The notes under the pieces are model-generated. The model searched no databases and had not been told where the DNA came from. It was given only the letters and a program-made list of their open reading frames with translations. From positions 357,313 through 421,312 of the forward strand of contig CM042181.1 of NCBI GenBank assembly GCA_023376005.1: a DNA stretch of 64,000 bases. The letters run 5' to 3'. A program made the position numbers and the translations under genes. Every line of letters starts with the position of its first letter. Within the stretch, counting starts at the first letter, position 1. The DNA comes from Doryteuthis pealeii (lineage: Eukaryota; Mollusca; Cephalopoda; Myopsida; Loliginidae). This document shows, one piece after another, positions 22,377-32,700 of this stretch.

Positions 22377-22639
22377 CTGATCAGTGTTGCATACCCCTTT
22401 CATTACTTACTTCTATTCTTGTTCCGGCGTCTCTCTTAGAGTCAGTACTTCGTCTTGGTGGTCGGTCGCACTTAACCCATTTCTTCTTCTAGATCAGTCT
22501 TGTTACCAAAGACATTCAACAACCACAAAACCTTGTCATTTTCATAAGCTTTTATTTACTTAACTAAACATTTCATGTAACTAAACATCTGACCAACATA
22601 GCACGCGTATGCATTGAGTTCCACTTAAGGCAGGACTTC

Positions 22640-22950
22640 TCTGCATGACGTCTAAACTGAAACTGAGGACCCAACCAGGTCCCCGTGATTTCACGTATTT
22701 AGCGGGCTTTCTGGAATATTCCATGGAAAGTCCCGCCCATGATATTAAAAGGGCCATCCCTTTAGAAATACAGGGGATTGACAATAATTTTATGCAACCG
22801 CATAGATTATGTAACAATCAGGAGTCTCTCCTGCATCGTGCTATTAAGATAGATACTGTTCCTATGCGGAACAAGATAGAATTATATCTTCTTGAAATTG
22901 TAGAACTGCTTAAGGAATGGGGATGCCGTGTTACAAGATGGGTATATTCC
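22640..22950 (+). pseudogene. FEM1-like C-terminal fragment
   Basis: An open stretch reads FTYLAGFLEYSMESPAHDI, then a linker, then ESLLHRAIKIDTVPMRNKI and LLEIVELLKEWGC. This matches the second half of FEM1 proteins: the helical FLxLV segment, a linker, then the LLHxAV ankyrin unit and the following helix. The equivalent part of the right-arm gene reads FLHMVASLRKANLPG and QSLLHRVIKM. After GWGC the frame is lost at about 22930. It could be the far end of the paralogue at 13393-14660, with the middle ~170 residues missing, or an independent fragment. Confidence 0.6.
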
Positions 22951-23039
22951 TGACTTTTGTGAGCTAGAACTACTAATGGAAGGAGGAGGAAGAAATAATA
23001 AAGGTTTAAATCAGGATGAACGATGGTTTGACCGTAGCG

Positions 23040-23395
23040 TGACCCCGAACGAAGAATTGAGTGGCAAGCGGAAGTCGGGTGTTGACCGCAAGCGGAAGTC
23101 GGGTGTTGACCGGAAGTCACGTGGTGACGTGGGGGAAAAAAAGAAAGGGTTCGTCCTCTTTTGGCGGGCGGCGGTCGTAGGGTACGGACCTGACCTTGGG
23201 TCCCTCATGAGAGCCCAGTAATCTAGTAGTGTTCTCTCTCTCTCTCTCTCTCTTTCTCTCTGCCTTTCCTCCTCTCTGGTAGGAGCCCACTATACGAGCA
23301 CGATAATAAAGGCTGGCAGTTGTGACGACATGTTTCTCGTGTTATAATTTTTATCGGCACCATTTCAGCACGGTGACTTTTGGAGTTTTAGTACC
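23040..23395 (+). mobile_element. Possible LTR fragment
   Basis: Three copies of a CGGAAGTCGGGTGTTGACCG-type motif (23065-23125), a GC-rich stretch, a TC run, then AATAAA at about 23306 followed by a GT-rich stretch and CGGCACCATTTCA. The layout resembles an LTR with its polyadenylation signal. No second LTR, primer-binding site or pol frame was found, so this is tentative. Confidence 0.3.
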
Positions 23396-23414
23396 AAGAA
23401 AGAAAAAAGGACTC

Positions 23415-23416
<2 letters not shown>

Positions 23417-23466
<50 letters not shown>

Positions 23467-23550
23467 TCACTGTCAATATTTCGCCTATGCATTCATCAAA
23501 CACACAAACACACACACACACACACACACCACACACACACACACCACATA

Positions 23551-23605
<55 letters not shown>
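23417..23605. repeat. (TA), (TG), (CA), (TA) compound microsatellite
   Basis: TG run at 23430-23464, CA run at 23502-23545 and TA run at 23545-23605. The TG and CA runs could pair as a hairpin. Confidence 0.9.
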
Positions 23606-23608
<3 letters not shown>

Positions 23609-24275
23609 CGTCGTTATTCTTTTGTTGAAATACAGCTATGGATCACCCATTAAGCTCAGTGTAGATAATTTGGATTAAGGAAAAGTGAGTTAAATTAAAT
23701 TCTAAAAAATAAATAGATATTACAGAAGAATGAAAAAAAGACCATCAAAATCATTTCGTAATATTTCTCAGAAAAAGAACGTTTGACCTAACTTAGATTA
23801 ATTATAAGCCAAGATGTTGGTCTGTCTGTCTGCTTATTAAACTTAACATACAAATACGTGTCATAACTCTCCTATCTCACTCTCTCTACATTCAGTGAGA
23901 AACTTACATATATAATGAGAAGGTAACAATATCGTTTTAGCGCCTTGAATATTACAGCCGCCTAGACTATAAGGATAAGGAAGGACTGTGACTGATTATA
24001 AACGCTGGATGATCCTGACAAAAACCCGCCAAAATCCTTCGGAATTCAAGTGCTAGTGTCGATTTCTAAACTATCATATCAGGTATGGGCGTATCTTGCC
24101 AATAGTCTCAGTGCGGCCATGGATGTCAACAACCTATTGGGACGCCAATAATTTTGTTAATTGAATTTTCTAAAATGTATACGACATCAAAGATTAATCC
24201 AGGCCCTACCTTTCGTTAATCCACTCAATTAGACTTGAATAACGTTTTGAATTCTTTATATATATATATGTAAAT
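23606..24275. other. No recognised gene
   Basis: Mixed sequence without long open frames or recognisable repeats. Confidence 0.5.
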
Positions 24276-24279
24276 ATGG

Positions 24280-24698
24280 TTCAAAGTTATACATACTTTG
24301 CATACAGAAAACTCCGACGAAGGTTAACAGACAAAACATTTAATATAATACAGCACATAGATATCAGTAGATACAACGTACATAGTAAAAGGGTACATAA
24401 ACAAGGAGTACACAAATAAAGATGAAGACACATTCATGAATGGTAAAAGATAACATATAAAAGTACAGACATGAGACTAGAGATAGTCCATGCTGTAAAG
24501 AACTTACAGTAATGTAAGGGGGCGGAGCCCCAACGAGAGGGGTTAGATAAAATCTACCCCATGTGGCTCGTAGTTACTGAAACAGGAAAAGAGAGGCCGA
24601 AAGGGTTTTGAACCCGGCGCTTAAATACTCTAGCACCCTAGCGGGCACCAGCACACTAAATCGGTCTGACAACTCCACCAGGCAAATACAAACTAACG
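24280..24698 (-). mobile_element. tRNA-derived SINE
   Basis: Reading the minus strand from ~24695, GCCTGGTGGAGTTGTCAGAC gives an A box and GGGTTCAAAACCC a B box ~70 bp later, with a long variable region as in Leu/Ser tRNAs. About 320 bp of tRNA-unrelated body follows. The head end abuts a TA run (24702-24755). Copy number cannot be judged from this window. Confidence 0.6.
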
Positions 24699-24701
<3 letters not shown>

Positions 24702-24754
<53 letters not shown>

Positions 24755-24755
24755 C
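24702..24755. repeat. (TA)n microsatellite
   Basis: TA dinucleotide run between the SINE and the tRNA-like array. Confidence 0.9.
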
Positions 24756-24784
24756 TCGTAGGATAACTACAGTATATGAATGAA

Positions 24785-25590
24785 CTTTTTTGGTGTAAGG
24801 TTTAGCAAACTAGATTTACAAGCCATTATTAGTGAAGACGATTCTCATTGGGCGCTCCATACTTCTGGCCCTGTGCCACACCTAAGCTACGTTTAGTAAA
24901 TGACCATACCAAAAAATGTACCAGGGAACCTCACGTGGTGTAATGTTTAGCATACTAGATTTGCAGATCACTTTTAGTGAGTTCGAGTCTCACTAGGCGC
25001 CCCATGCTTATTACCTTGTGCCACATCTAAGGTAAGCATAGTAAATAACTATACCAAAAATATACCAGGGCACCACACATGTTGTAATAGTTAGCAAGGT
25101 ATACTAGCAAACCATTGTTGATGAGTTCGATTCTCATCGGGTGCCCCATACTTCTGGCCTTATGCCACATCTAAAGTAAGCTTAGTAAATAACTATGGGC
25201 ATCTCACGTGGTGTAATGTTTAGCAAACTAGATTTGCAGGCCATTGTTAGTGAAGACTATTCTCATTGGGCGCTCCATACTACTGGCCTTGTGCCACTTC
25301 TAAACTAAGCTTACTAAATAACTATACCAAGAAATATACCAGGGAACCTCACGTGGTGTGATGGTTAGCAAGCTAGATTTACAGACCACTTTTAGTGAGT
25401 TCGAGTCTCACTGGGCGCCCTATACTTATTGCCTTGTGCCACATCTAAGCTATGTTTAGTAAATAACTATACCAAGAAATATACCAGGAAACCTCACCTG
25501 GTGTGATGGTTAGCAAGGTACCACACTTCTGGTTTTGTGCCACGTCTACGCTAAGCTTAATAAATAACTATATTAAGGATTTCACGTTGC
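24785..25590 (+). repeat. Tandem array of tRNA-like 145-bp units
   Basis: Six units start near 24791, 24936, 25080, 25209, 25354 and 25499; spacing is 144-145 bp except one of 129. Each has GTGGTGTAATGGTTAGCA (A-box like), then ACTAGATTTGCAGA, then a T-arm GTGAG-TTCGAGT-CTCAC with a canonical 7-nt loop (B box), then GGGCGCCC, and a ~75-bp linker including TTGTGCCACATCTAAG. The T-arm is perfect in the units at 24936 and 25354 and decayed in the others. Acceptor stems do not pair, so these are not functional tRNAs. The last unit is truncated. Confidence 0.8.
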
Positions 25591-26140
25591 ATCATTGTTT
25601 AAGCGGACAGTCTTTATTTATTCTGTATATAACCACGGATATTTCAGAATACTATTTTAGTTAACCACCATGTTTTTTTTTCTATTTTCACAATCCAGTT
25701 AATTAAACATTTTCTGCGAATTAAATTTCACAGGTGGCCAGTTAATTTCAGGAAGACAGTTAAAACTAAAATTAATTTTTTCTTTGGTTCTCTCAAATCC
25801 ATACATTATGGCGTAATTAGAATTTATATTTACCCAATCTCTCCATCAAGACAAGGATGTGACACAAGGTCAATTTTCAACCAGAGAATGCATAATTGAA
25901 GTATTATGTTTATGAAAGAAATGGGCATTCTTGAATCAAATATAGGATTGAAATCTTTTGTGGGCTTTCTCGACATTTTCTTCATCAATGTATACATCAC
26001 AAATGTATAGAACATACAAAAATGTGTGTAACAGTTTAGACGTGTTAAGAGATTAAATACACAGACGCAATCAGAAGAATTCTTCTTTTTCAAATAATTA
26101 AGCTAAAAATGGCATCCTGTTTGTTTGTTTTTTTGGGGGG
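25591..26140. other. No recognised gene; SINE tail fragment
   Basis: AT-rich sequence. 25838-25890 matches, inverted, the ACCTTGTGTCACATCCT tail of the SINE at 26150. An 87-codon minus-strand frame at 25830-26093 overlaps this repeat and has no recognisable domain. Confidence 0.55.
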
Positions 26141-26149
26141 GGCTAATCA

Positions 26150-26437
26150 TGTAAAGGTCATCGTCGCAGTAAATGGACACGGCGACACGAATTCAAATCC
26201 TGGACTAAGCTAGATGAATTTTAGAGGGCAATAATACTCTTGTGAAAGGTATCCAATTATTCTACCTCCAGCTATGGGTAAATAGTAGGGTAGAATGGAC
26301 ACTTTAACTTTGATATGGCAACTAGTCTATGAGAAGGAAAACTTTGAATTCGAACCTGCTAAACTCCACTTAAAAAGTGATCTTGTGTTACATCCTGCTC
26401 GTGCGGAGAGGTTGGTAAATATGTATAAACATGTTTT
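26150..26437 (+). mobile_element. tRNA-derived SINE with conserved body, copy 1
   Basis: Begins with a tRNA-like head (B box AATTCAAATCC near 26190), followed by a body with CTCCAGCTATGGGTAAATAG, AACTAGTCTATGAGAAGG, ATTCGAACCTG and a tail TTGTGTTACATCCTGCTCGT...GGTTGGTAAAT. The same body and tail occur at 31950-32085, 39225-39340, 58955-59215 and 62750-62887, and inverted at 33340-33478. A tail scrap is at 26530-26580, inverted. Confidence 0.7.
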
Positions 26438-26721
26438 AGATTTACGACTTCCTCGAGCAAAAATTATGGAATAATCCTACTTAAGTTTTTTTTTTTCATT
26501 TAGCAGTAAATAAACTAATAAGAGAGGTATATGTACCAAACCCTCTGCAAGAGTAGGATGTGACACAAGGTCATTTTCTATAGTATTAACTGAAATAAAT
26601 AACATCAAAGAACTTAAAATATACCTTTTTAAATACCTACTGTTAATTAATTTTAATATAGGGGTGAACTGGTAAAGACATAGCTACCCATGGGCTAACA
26701 ATGGACTCGACCTTTCTATGT

Positions 26722-26890
26722 TGCTATGTTGTGTTTTACGTCTGGTAAAATACAGATTGGTCGCCTCCTACTGCGGTTCAAGGATGTCTGCAAAAATAAT
26801 CTCAGGTGCTTTGGCATTGTCCCTTCCAGCTGGGAAAATGTGGCTCAAGACCGCCCTCTACGTCACAGCTTACCTCACAATATTCTTATG
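26722..26890 (+). pseudogene. LINE ORF2 C-terminal scrap
   Basis: The frame reads LLLRFKDVCKNNLRCFGI followed by SSWENVAQDRPLRHSL. The pattern LRFKDVCKRDLK...I...SWE..A.DR..WR is a familiar C-terminal segment of animal LINE polyproteins. About 50 residues remain. No catalytic part is nearby. Confidence 0.65.
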
Positions 26891-26899
26891 CTATATACA

Positions 26900-27245
26900 C
26901 CCAAAATTTGAGTAAGCAATTTTAAAATTTTTTTTTACAGTAACAAGAAGTTAACTAAAAAGTTTACAAATAAATAAATACCTACGATTTTGTGGAAAAT
27001 TGATGTGGAAAATATTCAAAATAATTGTTTGATTATTACATGCATGCAACATTTTATTTGAGAGGGACGGGGCTCAGTTTTCATTTCAAATTGTTTTTTA
27101 TTATTCACTCCTTTAATAAATATGAGGATTTTTCTTACTTATGATACAAACCCTCTGACATTGAATTTTTAACTCCCACCATCTCAGGCAATGTCTTTCA
27201 AAAATGAATGTTTACGACGCCCGGAGGGTGTTTTCTGTTGCAAGT
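26900..27245 (+). repeat. Partial copy of second Helitron-like family
   Basis: Shares with 34990-35519 an AAGTTTTAATAAATA-type 5' part, CTTATGATACAAACCCTCTG and ACTCCCACC(A/C)TC blocks and a terminal hairpin CGCCCGGAGGGTG. The expected CTAG end is degenerate here (CAAG). Confidence 0.4.
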
Positions 27246-27249
27246 TTAT

Positions 27250-27505
27250 ATAATCTTTATTCAACAAGACGTATGTAATCACTCTAATGTAAAATAATAA
27301 ATCAGAATATTCTCGAGTTTGTCTTTTGATTGGAATCGTCACGACCATTTGGTTTCATGTATGCATAGATATGTAAAACCTTTATATATTTATTTTATTA
27401 TATTATATAATAGCTCTATTTTTTATATTGAGCACTCTCCCAATAATACTGCACTTTGGCACACCGTTCCAGTAAAAGCTGAAACAGTGACAATCCCACA
27501 CTATA
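27250..27505. other. No recognised gene
   Basis: Contains a sequence (CAGAATATTCTCGAGTTTGTC) repeated near 28469, so part of this stretch is a dispersed repeat. Confidence 0.5.

Positions 27506-27568
<63 letters not shown>
27506..27568. repeat. (TA)n microsatellite
   Basis: TA dinucleotide run. Another lies at 27816-27867. Confidence 0.9.
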
Positions 27569-27572
<4 letters not shown>

Positions 27573-27628
27573 TAAGTAAACAAACAAATGTGTTTATTTT
27601 TTATATGGCTTTAAGCCAAAAATTTTTG

Positions 27629-27808
27629 GAGGATATGTGCAAATCGAGAAAATGTGAATCCCTGAATAGGTCGAAATGTACATTCAGGGATTGACATTTT
27701 CTCGATTCGTTTAGCCTTACATTTGAACATATATGCCCGCCTAAAATTCATTATTTATTAACTAATTAATTTTCAAAATTAGGTACGACTTCAATTAAGC
27801 ACATATCC

Positions 27809-27810
<2 letters not shown>
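27629..27810 (+). repeat. Fold-back copy of the hammerhead unit tail
   Basis: 27641-27666 is the reverse complement of 27682-27709 with few mismatches, and GGAGGATATGTGC (27629) is complementary to GCACATATCCTCC (27798). The right part (27693-27810) matches the tail that follows the hammerhead at 9663-9704. Confidence 0.8.
27657..27692 (+). ncRNA. Hammerhead relic lacking the CUGANGA core
   Basis: AAUCCCUG pairs perfectly with CAGGGAUU (8-bp stem I), and GAA plus stem III AUGU/ACAU are intact, but the CUGANGA box and the first half of stem II are missing: only AAUAGGUC stands where they should be. It therefore cannot be catalytic. The stem III and tail identify it as a relative of 9663-9704. 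Confidence 0.65.
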
Positions 27811-27854
<44 letters not shown>

Positions 27855-27896
27855 TATATATATATAGTAAATGAAGAAAAACTCTAAACTTGCTTC

Positions 27897-27944
27897 ATTA
27901 CAATAATTTATTTCAACCGTATTAATACGGCATCTTCAGGTAAT
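27897..27944 (-). ncRNA. hammerhead ribozyme with palindromic stem II
   Basis: Minus strand: AUUAC (27944-27940), CUGAAGA (27939-27933), a long stem II GCCGUAUU/AAUACGGU closed without a loop (27932-27915), GAA (27914-27912), stem III AUAA/UUAU with a 1-nt loop (27911-27903), cleavage base U (27902) and GUAAU (27901-27897). Stem I is five Watson-Crick pairs. The pair next to the core in stem II is a U·U mismatch and the loopless stem II and tiny stem III loop suggest it would work best as a dimer, if at all. Confidence 0.6.
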
Positions 27945-28009
27945 CACAAGAATATGACTCTTACTGAGAATTTCCCAAAGTAACATCTCTTTTAAATCTA
28001 GCAATTTAG

Positions 28010-29025
28010 GGGAGGGAGGGTTGGTGTCTTATTTTGGAATGGGTGGGGTTAGTTTCTTTGGATGAGGCGGGGAGGTCTATGTTTTGGATGAGGTGTGGCT
28101 TAGCTTGAGGCAGATTCCTTGGGGAAATAGTTGTAAGAGTGTATATACAAAATGAGTAGAATTTAAAGGCTAAAAATAATAAAAAGAAAAAAAGAAGAAA
28201 AGAAAAGAAGAGAAAATAAAGATAACAAAATAATGTAGAAATAAAAGTATAAAAATAAAAATAAAATAAAAAATAAAAAATAAAAAATAAAAAATAAAAA
28301 AATAAAAATAAAAGTAAGAAATAATAATGATAATATATTGAGCTCTCCTTATGGTCTACCTGCATCAGCTTGTTTAAACCACACATGAAAAGACCCTAAC
28401 TACGGGAAAAAACTAATATATATATATATTCAATAAGACTTATGTACTGCCACTAAGGTGACATAAAAGAATCAGAATATTCTCAAGCTTGTCTTATTTG
28501 GTTGGCATCGTCGCAGAATTTTAAGATAATCTTTCTCGTTAAATTCAAAATTGAAAAAAAAAACTGTCCAAGAGAATCGGTTTTGATGGCTCGAAGATTT
28601 CTTCTGAAGAATCCTATGCAACAATTCAGTGGAATTTTTGAAAGAATAAAAATAAATCCTTTATCGTCGAATTGTTCCTCAAGACTTTTTTTTTTTTTTA
28701 AATGGAAAATCTTGGATTCAACAACAATAAGAATCATATTAATGTCGCCCAATTAGAGTTTCATCTTGCGTAAAGATCTTGTGCGGGGGGGGGGGATCGA
28801 AGAATATGTGTGAGATTGTTTTATTGGAATCTCTTTCGAACTGGTCAAGGCCATTAGAAAAGATTTGTTTTGTTAAGAATTTGAATGGAATGGGCAGGTT
28901 AGGAGAAGGGTAAAGTCCGTGGGTTTTGTCAACAAATGGGGTTATTATACAATAACAGAAACCCTCAAAAAGAACGGAATTAGAAAAAAGTGTTCTTTAG
29001 GGATTGAATGAAAAAAGAAAGAGGA
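28010..29025. other. Repeat-derived spacer, no recognised gene
   Basis: Includes A-rich (AAAAT)n at 28190-28325 and a G run near 28784. Frames of 84-89 codons occur on both strands at 28483-28756 without any known motif. 28469-28500 is repeated at 27304-27335. Confidence 0.5.
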
Positions 29026-29029
29026 ATTG

Positions 29030-31020
29030 ATTGATGTGTATGGAGAAAGAAAGAAAGAAGAGAGAAAGAGAAGAAAGAGGGAAAAAGAGAGAGAGGAAGA
29101 AAAAGAAAGGAGAGAATGGATTGATGTGTTTAGAAAGAAAGATAAGGGAAAAAGAAAAAAGAAAGAAAGAAGAGAGAGAAAAAAAGAGAGAGGCGAAGAA
29201 AGGGAAGAAATGAGATTGATGTTAAGGAAGAAAGAAAATGAGGGTGTGTTAAGAAGAAAGAAAGAACAAAAGAAAGAAAGAAACTAGAAACAAAGAAAGA
29301 GAAGAGAAAGATAAAAGAGTAGACGGGAAAGAAATGGGAAAAGAATGGATTGATGTGTAAGAAAGAAAGAAAAAGAAACGAAAGATGAAAGAAGAAGAAA
29401 ATAGAGAAGAAAGAGAGAGCAGGAAGAAATATGGAGGGAAAGAAAGGGAAGAATGGATGATGTGTAAGAAGAAGAAGAAAGAAAGAAAAAAGAAAAAGAC
29501 CAGAGAAAGACGAGAGGGAAGAATGGATTTGAATGTGGTAAGAAGAAAAGGAAGAAAAAAGGAAAAGAAAGAAAGAAAGAGAGAAAAGAGAGACGAGAAA
29601 GAAAAAAGAGAGAGTGGAAAAAGAAAGGGAAGAATGATATGCCAAAGAGTGAAAAAGAAAGCAAACGGGATAAGAAAGAAAAAATGAGATTGGGGGGTTA
29701 GCGATGTATAAGAATAGCAGAAAGAAAGAAAGAAGAAACAGAATAAGAAGAAAAGAAAGAAAAAGAGAGAAGGAGAGAAAAGAAAGGAAAATAGTGAAAG
29801 AAACGAGAAAGAAAATGAATGAAAAAAGAGTGAAAGAAACGCGAAAAAGAGAGAAGAAAAGAAAGAAAGAAAGCGAGAGGGGGGAAAAAGAAAGAAAGAA
29901 AGGAAAAGTAAGAAAGAAAGGAAATAGAGAGGGGGAAAGAGGGAAAAAAGGAAACAATGAAAGAAAAAAAAAAAAATAAAAGAATCAAAGAAAACGGCGA
30001 ATTGAAATAAATGGAATAGTGAAAGAATGAAAAAAAGAAAGAAAGAAAGAAGAAAAGAAAAGAAAAGAAAGAAAGAAAGAAAGAGGGAGAATGAAAATAG
30101 AGAAAAAGTGTAGAAAAACAGCAAAGAGAAAAGAGAAAGAAAGAAATCTGAGAGAGGGAGGGAAAGGAAATAATGAAAGAATGAAAAAAAGAAAGAAAGA
30201 AGAAAGAAAAAGAAAGAGTAAGTAAAAAAAAAGAAAGAAAGAAGAGAGGAAGAATGAAATAGTGAAAAAGGGTAGAAAAAGACACCAAAGGTGAAAGAAA
30301 GAGATAAGAGAAAGAAAGAAATCTGAGAGGGGAGGGGTGGGGAAATTAATGCAAGAAAGGAAGAAGAAAGAAAGAAAGAAGGAAGAAAGAAAAAGAAAGA
30401 GAGAAAAGAAAAGAAAGAGGGAGAATGAAGGTTGAAAAATGAAAGAAAAAAACGGTAGGAAGACAGCAAACAGTGGAAGAAAGAGAAAAGAGAAAGAAAG
30501 AAGAATGAAAAAGAAAGAGAAAAAGGAAATAGTGAAGAAAAGAGAGAAAGAAAGTAGAGAGTAAATGAAATAAATAAAGAAATAAAGAAAAATATTCAAA
30601 AAAGGAAGCGAAAGAAAGAAAGAAAAGAAAGAAAATATTCAAAAAAGGAAAGAAAGAAAAAAGAAAGAAAGAAGAAAATATTCAAAAAAGGAAAGAAGAA
30701 AAGAAAGAAAGAAAGAAAGAAAAAAGAAAGAAAATATTCAAAACAGGAAAGAAAGAAAGAAAGAAGAAAGAAAAAAAAAGAAAATATTCAAAAAAGGAAG
30801 GAAAGAAAGAAAGAAAGAAAAAAAGAAAATATTCAAAAAAAAGGGAAGAAAAGAAAGAAAGAAAATATTCAAAAAAAAGAAAGAAAAAAAGAAAGAAAAA
30901 AATGTTCAAAAAAGGAAAGAAACAAAGAAACAAAGAAAGAAAGAAAGAAAGAAAGCAGGAAATAAAAAATGTTACAATCAAGAAATTTGAGAAACAAAGA
31001 AACCAAACAAAACAAAAAGA
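29030..31020 (+). repeat. Polypurine (GAAA)n tract
   Basis: About 2 kb of AAAG/GAAA repeats on the plus strand, almost free of pyrimidines. From about 30590 the tract becomes periodic, with GAAAATATTCAAAAAAGGAAAG recurring as (GAAA)n followed by ATATTCAAAAAA every ~40-60 bp. The same periodic tract is found at 60745-61600. The long open frames on the minus strand (F/S/L only) are repeat translations. Confidence 0.95.
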
Positions 31021-31949
31021 CAAAACAAAAAACCTCCAAAGAAAGAAAAGAGGTGAGTCAATTTATATGATACAAAATTAAAGAAAGAACAAATTAATTT
31101 TGGATTGAAAGAATAAAATAAATCGGGTAATGATAAAAAGAATTGAAAGAAAATGGAAAGGAGAAATTTGAAAAAATAATAGAAAATGTCCATATAAAAA
31201 GGAATGAACCCCGGAGCCTCACCAACTCGACAAGAAAACACAGGAAAATTTTAAGCATTTGAAAATGTACTTCCGCTCGAAATAAAGTTTATTTTTTGAT
31301 TTAAAGGAAATTGTGAAAAAGGGGAAAAAGAATGAAATTCGGGAGGGGGAAGAAATCGAATAGTGAAATTAGGGGATAATGTGCAATGACAATGACCCCT
31401 AAAGTAGGGGGAAAAAGTTGGTAATTTTCACCTTTAGTTGTTAAAATTCCTAGCATAAAATTGTGTGTGCGCATTATCTGAAATGAACCTAATTGTTATG
31501 AAGAACACATTTTATGATATTTTTGTGTTAAAACATGCAGTTGTATTGTTTTCGAAATAGTTTCTAAGATTTGATTTATTTTGTACGGACACATTCAAAA
31601 TGGCTACCGTCTTGTTTCAAAGTGAAAGTCAATTGATTATATTCCTAGCATAAAATTATCTTAAATGAACTTAATTGTTATTAAGAACACATCTTATGAT
31701 ATTTTTGTGTTAAAGCATGCAGTTGTATTGTTTTCGAAAAAGTTTCTAAGATTTGTTTATTTCGCATGGAGACTTTCAAAATAGCAACTGGCTTAGTTCA
31801 AACTGAAAGTCAAGGGAGGTTACTCTAATTGCTTTATTGGCTCGGAATTTTGACAATTAAAGGTGAAAATTACCAAACGTTTATTAGGGTTTGAATAAAA
31901 AAGAAAGACTATAGGATTGATGTGCATGAAGCACTAAAGAAATTATGGA

Positions 31950-32085
31950 TAAGACAGGGCTCTTTAATCTTGGATAGGTAACCAGTCTAGGAGAAGGTAA
32001 ACCCTGAATTTAAACCTGTTAAACTTCGCTTAAGAAATTGAACTTGTGTCGCATCCAGCTCGTACGGAAGGGTTGGTAAATTTAC
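31950..32085 (+). mobile_element. SINE body and tail, copy 2
   Basis: AACCAGTCTAGGAGAAGG, AAACCTGTTAAACTTCGCTT, TTGTGTCGCATCCAGCTCGT and GGTTGGTAAAT match the body and tail of the SINE at 26150-26437. The tRNA head is absent. Confidence 0.7.
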
Positions 32086-32089
32086 ATAC

Positions 32090-32146
32090 GGTGTGTGTGC
32101 ACGGGTGTGTGTGTGTGGGGGGGGGGAGAGAGAGAGAGAGCGAGCC

Positions 32147-32200
<54 letters not shown>
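32090..32200. repeat. (TG)n/(G)n/(GA)n microsatellite
   Basis: TG run, G run and long GA run. The matching tract in the second copy of the block is at 62890-62987. Confidence 0.9.
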
Positions 32201-32204
<4 letters not shown>

Positions 32205-32540
32205 TATTATTTATGTTTTTTCTTCATTTATTCTACATACAATTCTGTCCCGTATCATCTCGGAAAATTTACTGCCTTCCGATAAATATTTTAGATCTGC
32301 AACAAAGATGGCGACACACTCATCTGTTTTTCTGACATGCGCATAAAAATTGTAGAACTGAACAACCTCATACATTTTTGGTTTGAAATGGTTTTTCGAT
32401 ACTTTGATGATCTCAGAATAGCTTTTGTCTGTCTGTCTATTTGAAGCTAATAATTCTTGGTTGGTTGGTTGGTTGGTTGGTTTATTTAATGGCATACCAA
32501 CACTTATTGGCCATCTAATGCCAATTACAGTCTTTCTGTA
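32201..32540. other. Non-repetitive stretch of duplicated block
   Basis: A minus-strand frame (32495-32211, 94 codons; SNRQTDKSYSEIIKVSKNHF...) is also open in the second copy (63401-62994). Residues are nearly unchanged between copies, but identity at DNA level is equally high, so no selection on protein can be shown. No domain recognised. The plus strand has a GGTT run at 32460-32480. Confidence 0.4.
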
Positions 32541-32544
32541 TATA

Positions 32545-32700
32545 TATATATGAGCTGCTGGTAGGTGTGGCGCTCCACCTCAGATGCTAAAACAATCTCC
32601 TTGGTCTAGCGCTATTGAAAAGGGGATAGACTCCCTCGCTGACTGGCTGATACCGACTTTAGGCCGCCCCATCGACTTTACTTTTTTATATATATATATG
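32545..32700. mobile_element. ~150-bp insert present only in copy 1 of the duplicated block
   Basis: The second copy has only a TA run here, while this copy has GAGCTGCTGGTAGGTGTGG to TCGACTTTAC between TATATATA runs on both sides. The polymorphic presence and flanking TA runs suggest a small insertion with a TA-rich target. I do not recognise its sequence. Confidence 0.55.

Noticed and set aside
24785..25590. Functional tRNA genes
   Set aside because: A and B boxes are present, but acceptor stems do not pair and anticodon arms are imperfect, so I call them tRNA-like only. The same applies to 7068, 7583, 9585, 9953 and 57735.
28483..28756. Overlapping 84- and 89-codon frames on both strands
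   Set aside because: No recognisable domain, no splice or start context, and part of the sequence is a dispersed repeat.
29130..30642. Very long minus-strand open frames (up to 406 codons)
   Set aside because: They are translations of the (GAAA)n tract, consisting of S, F and L only. Low-complexity repeat, not protein.
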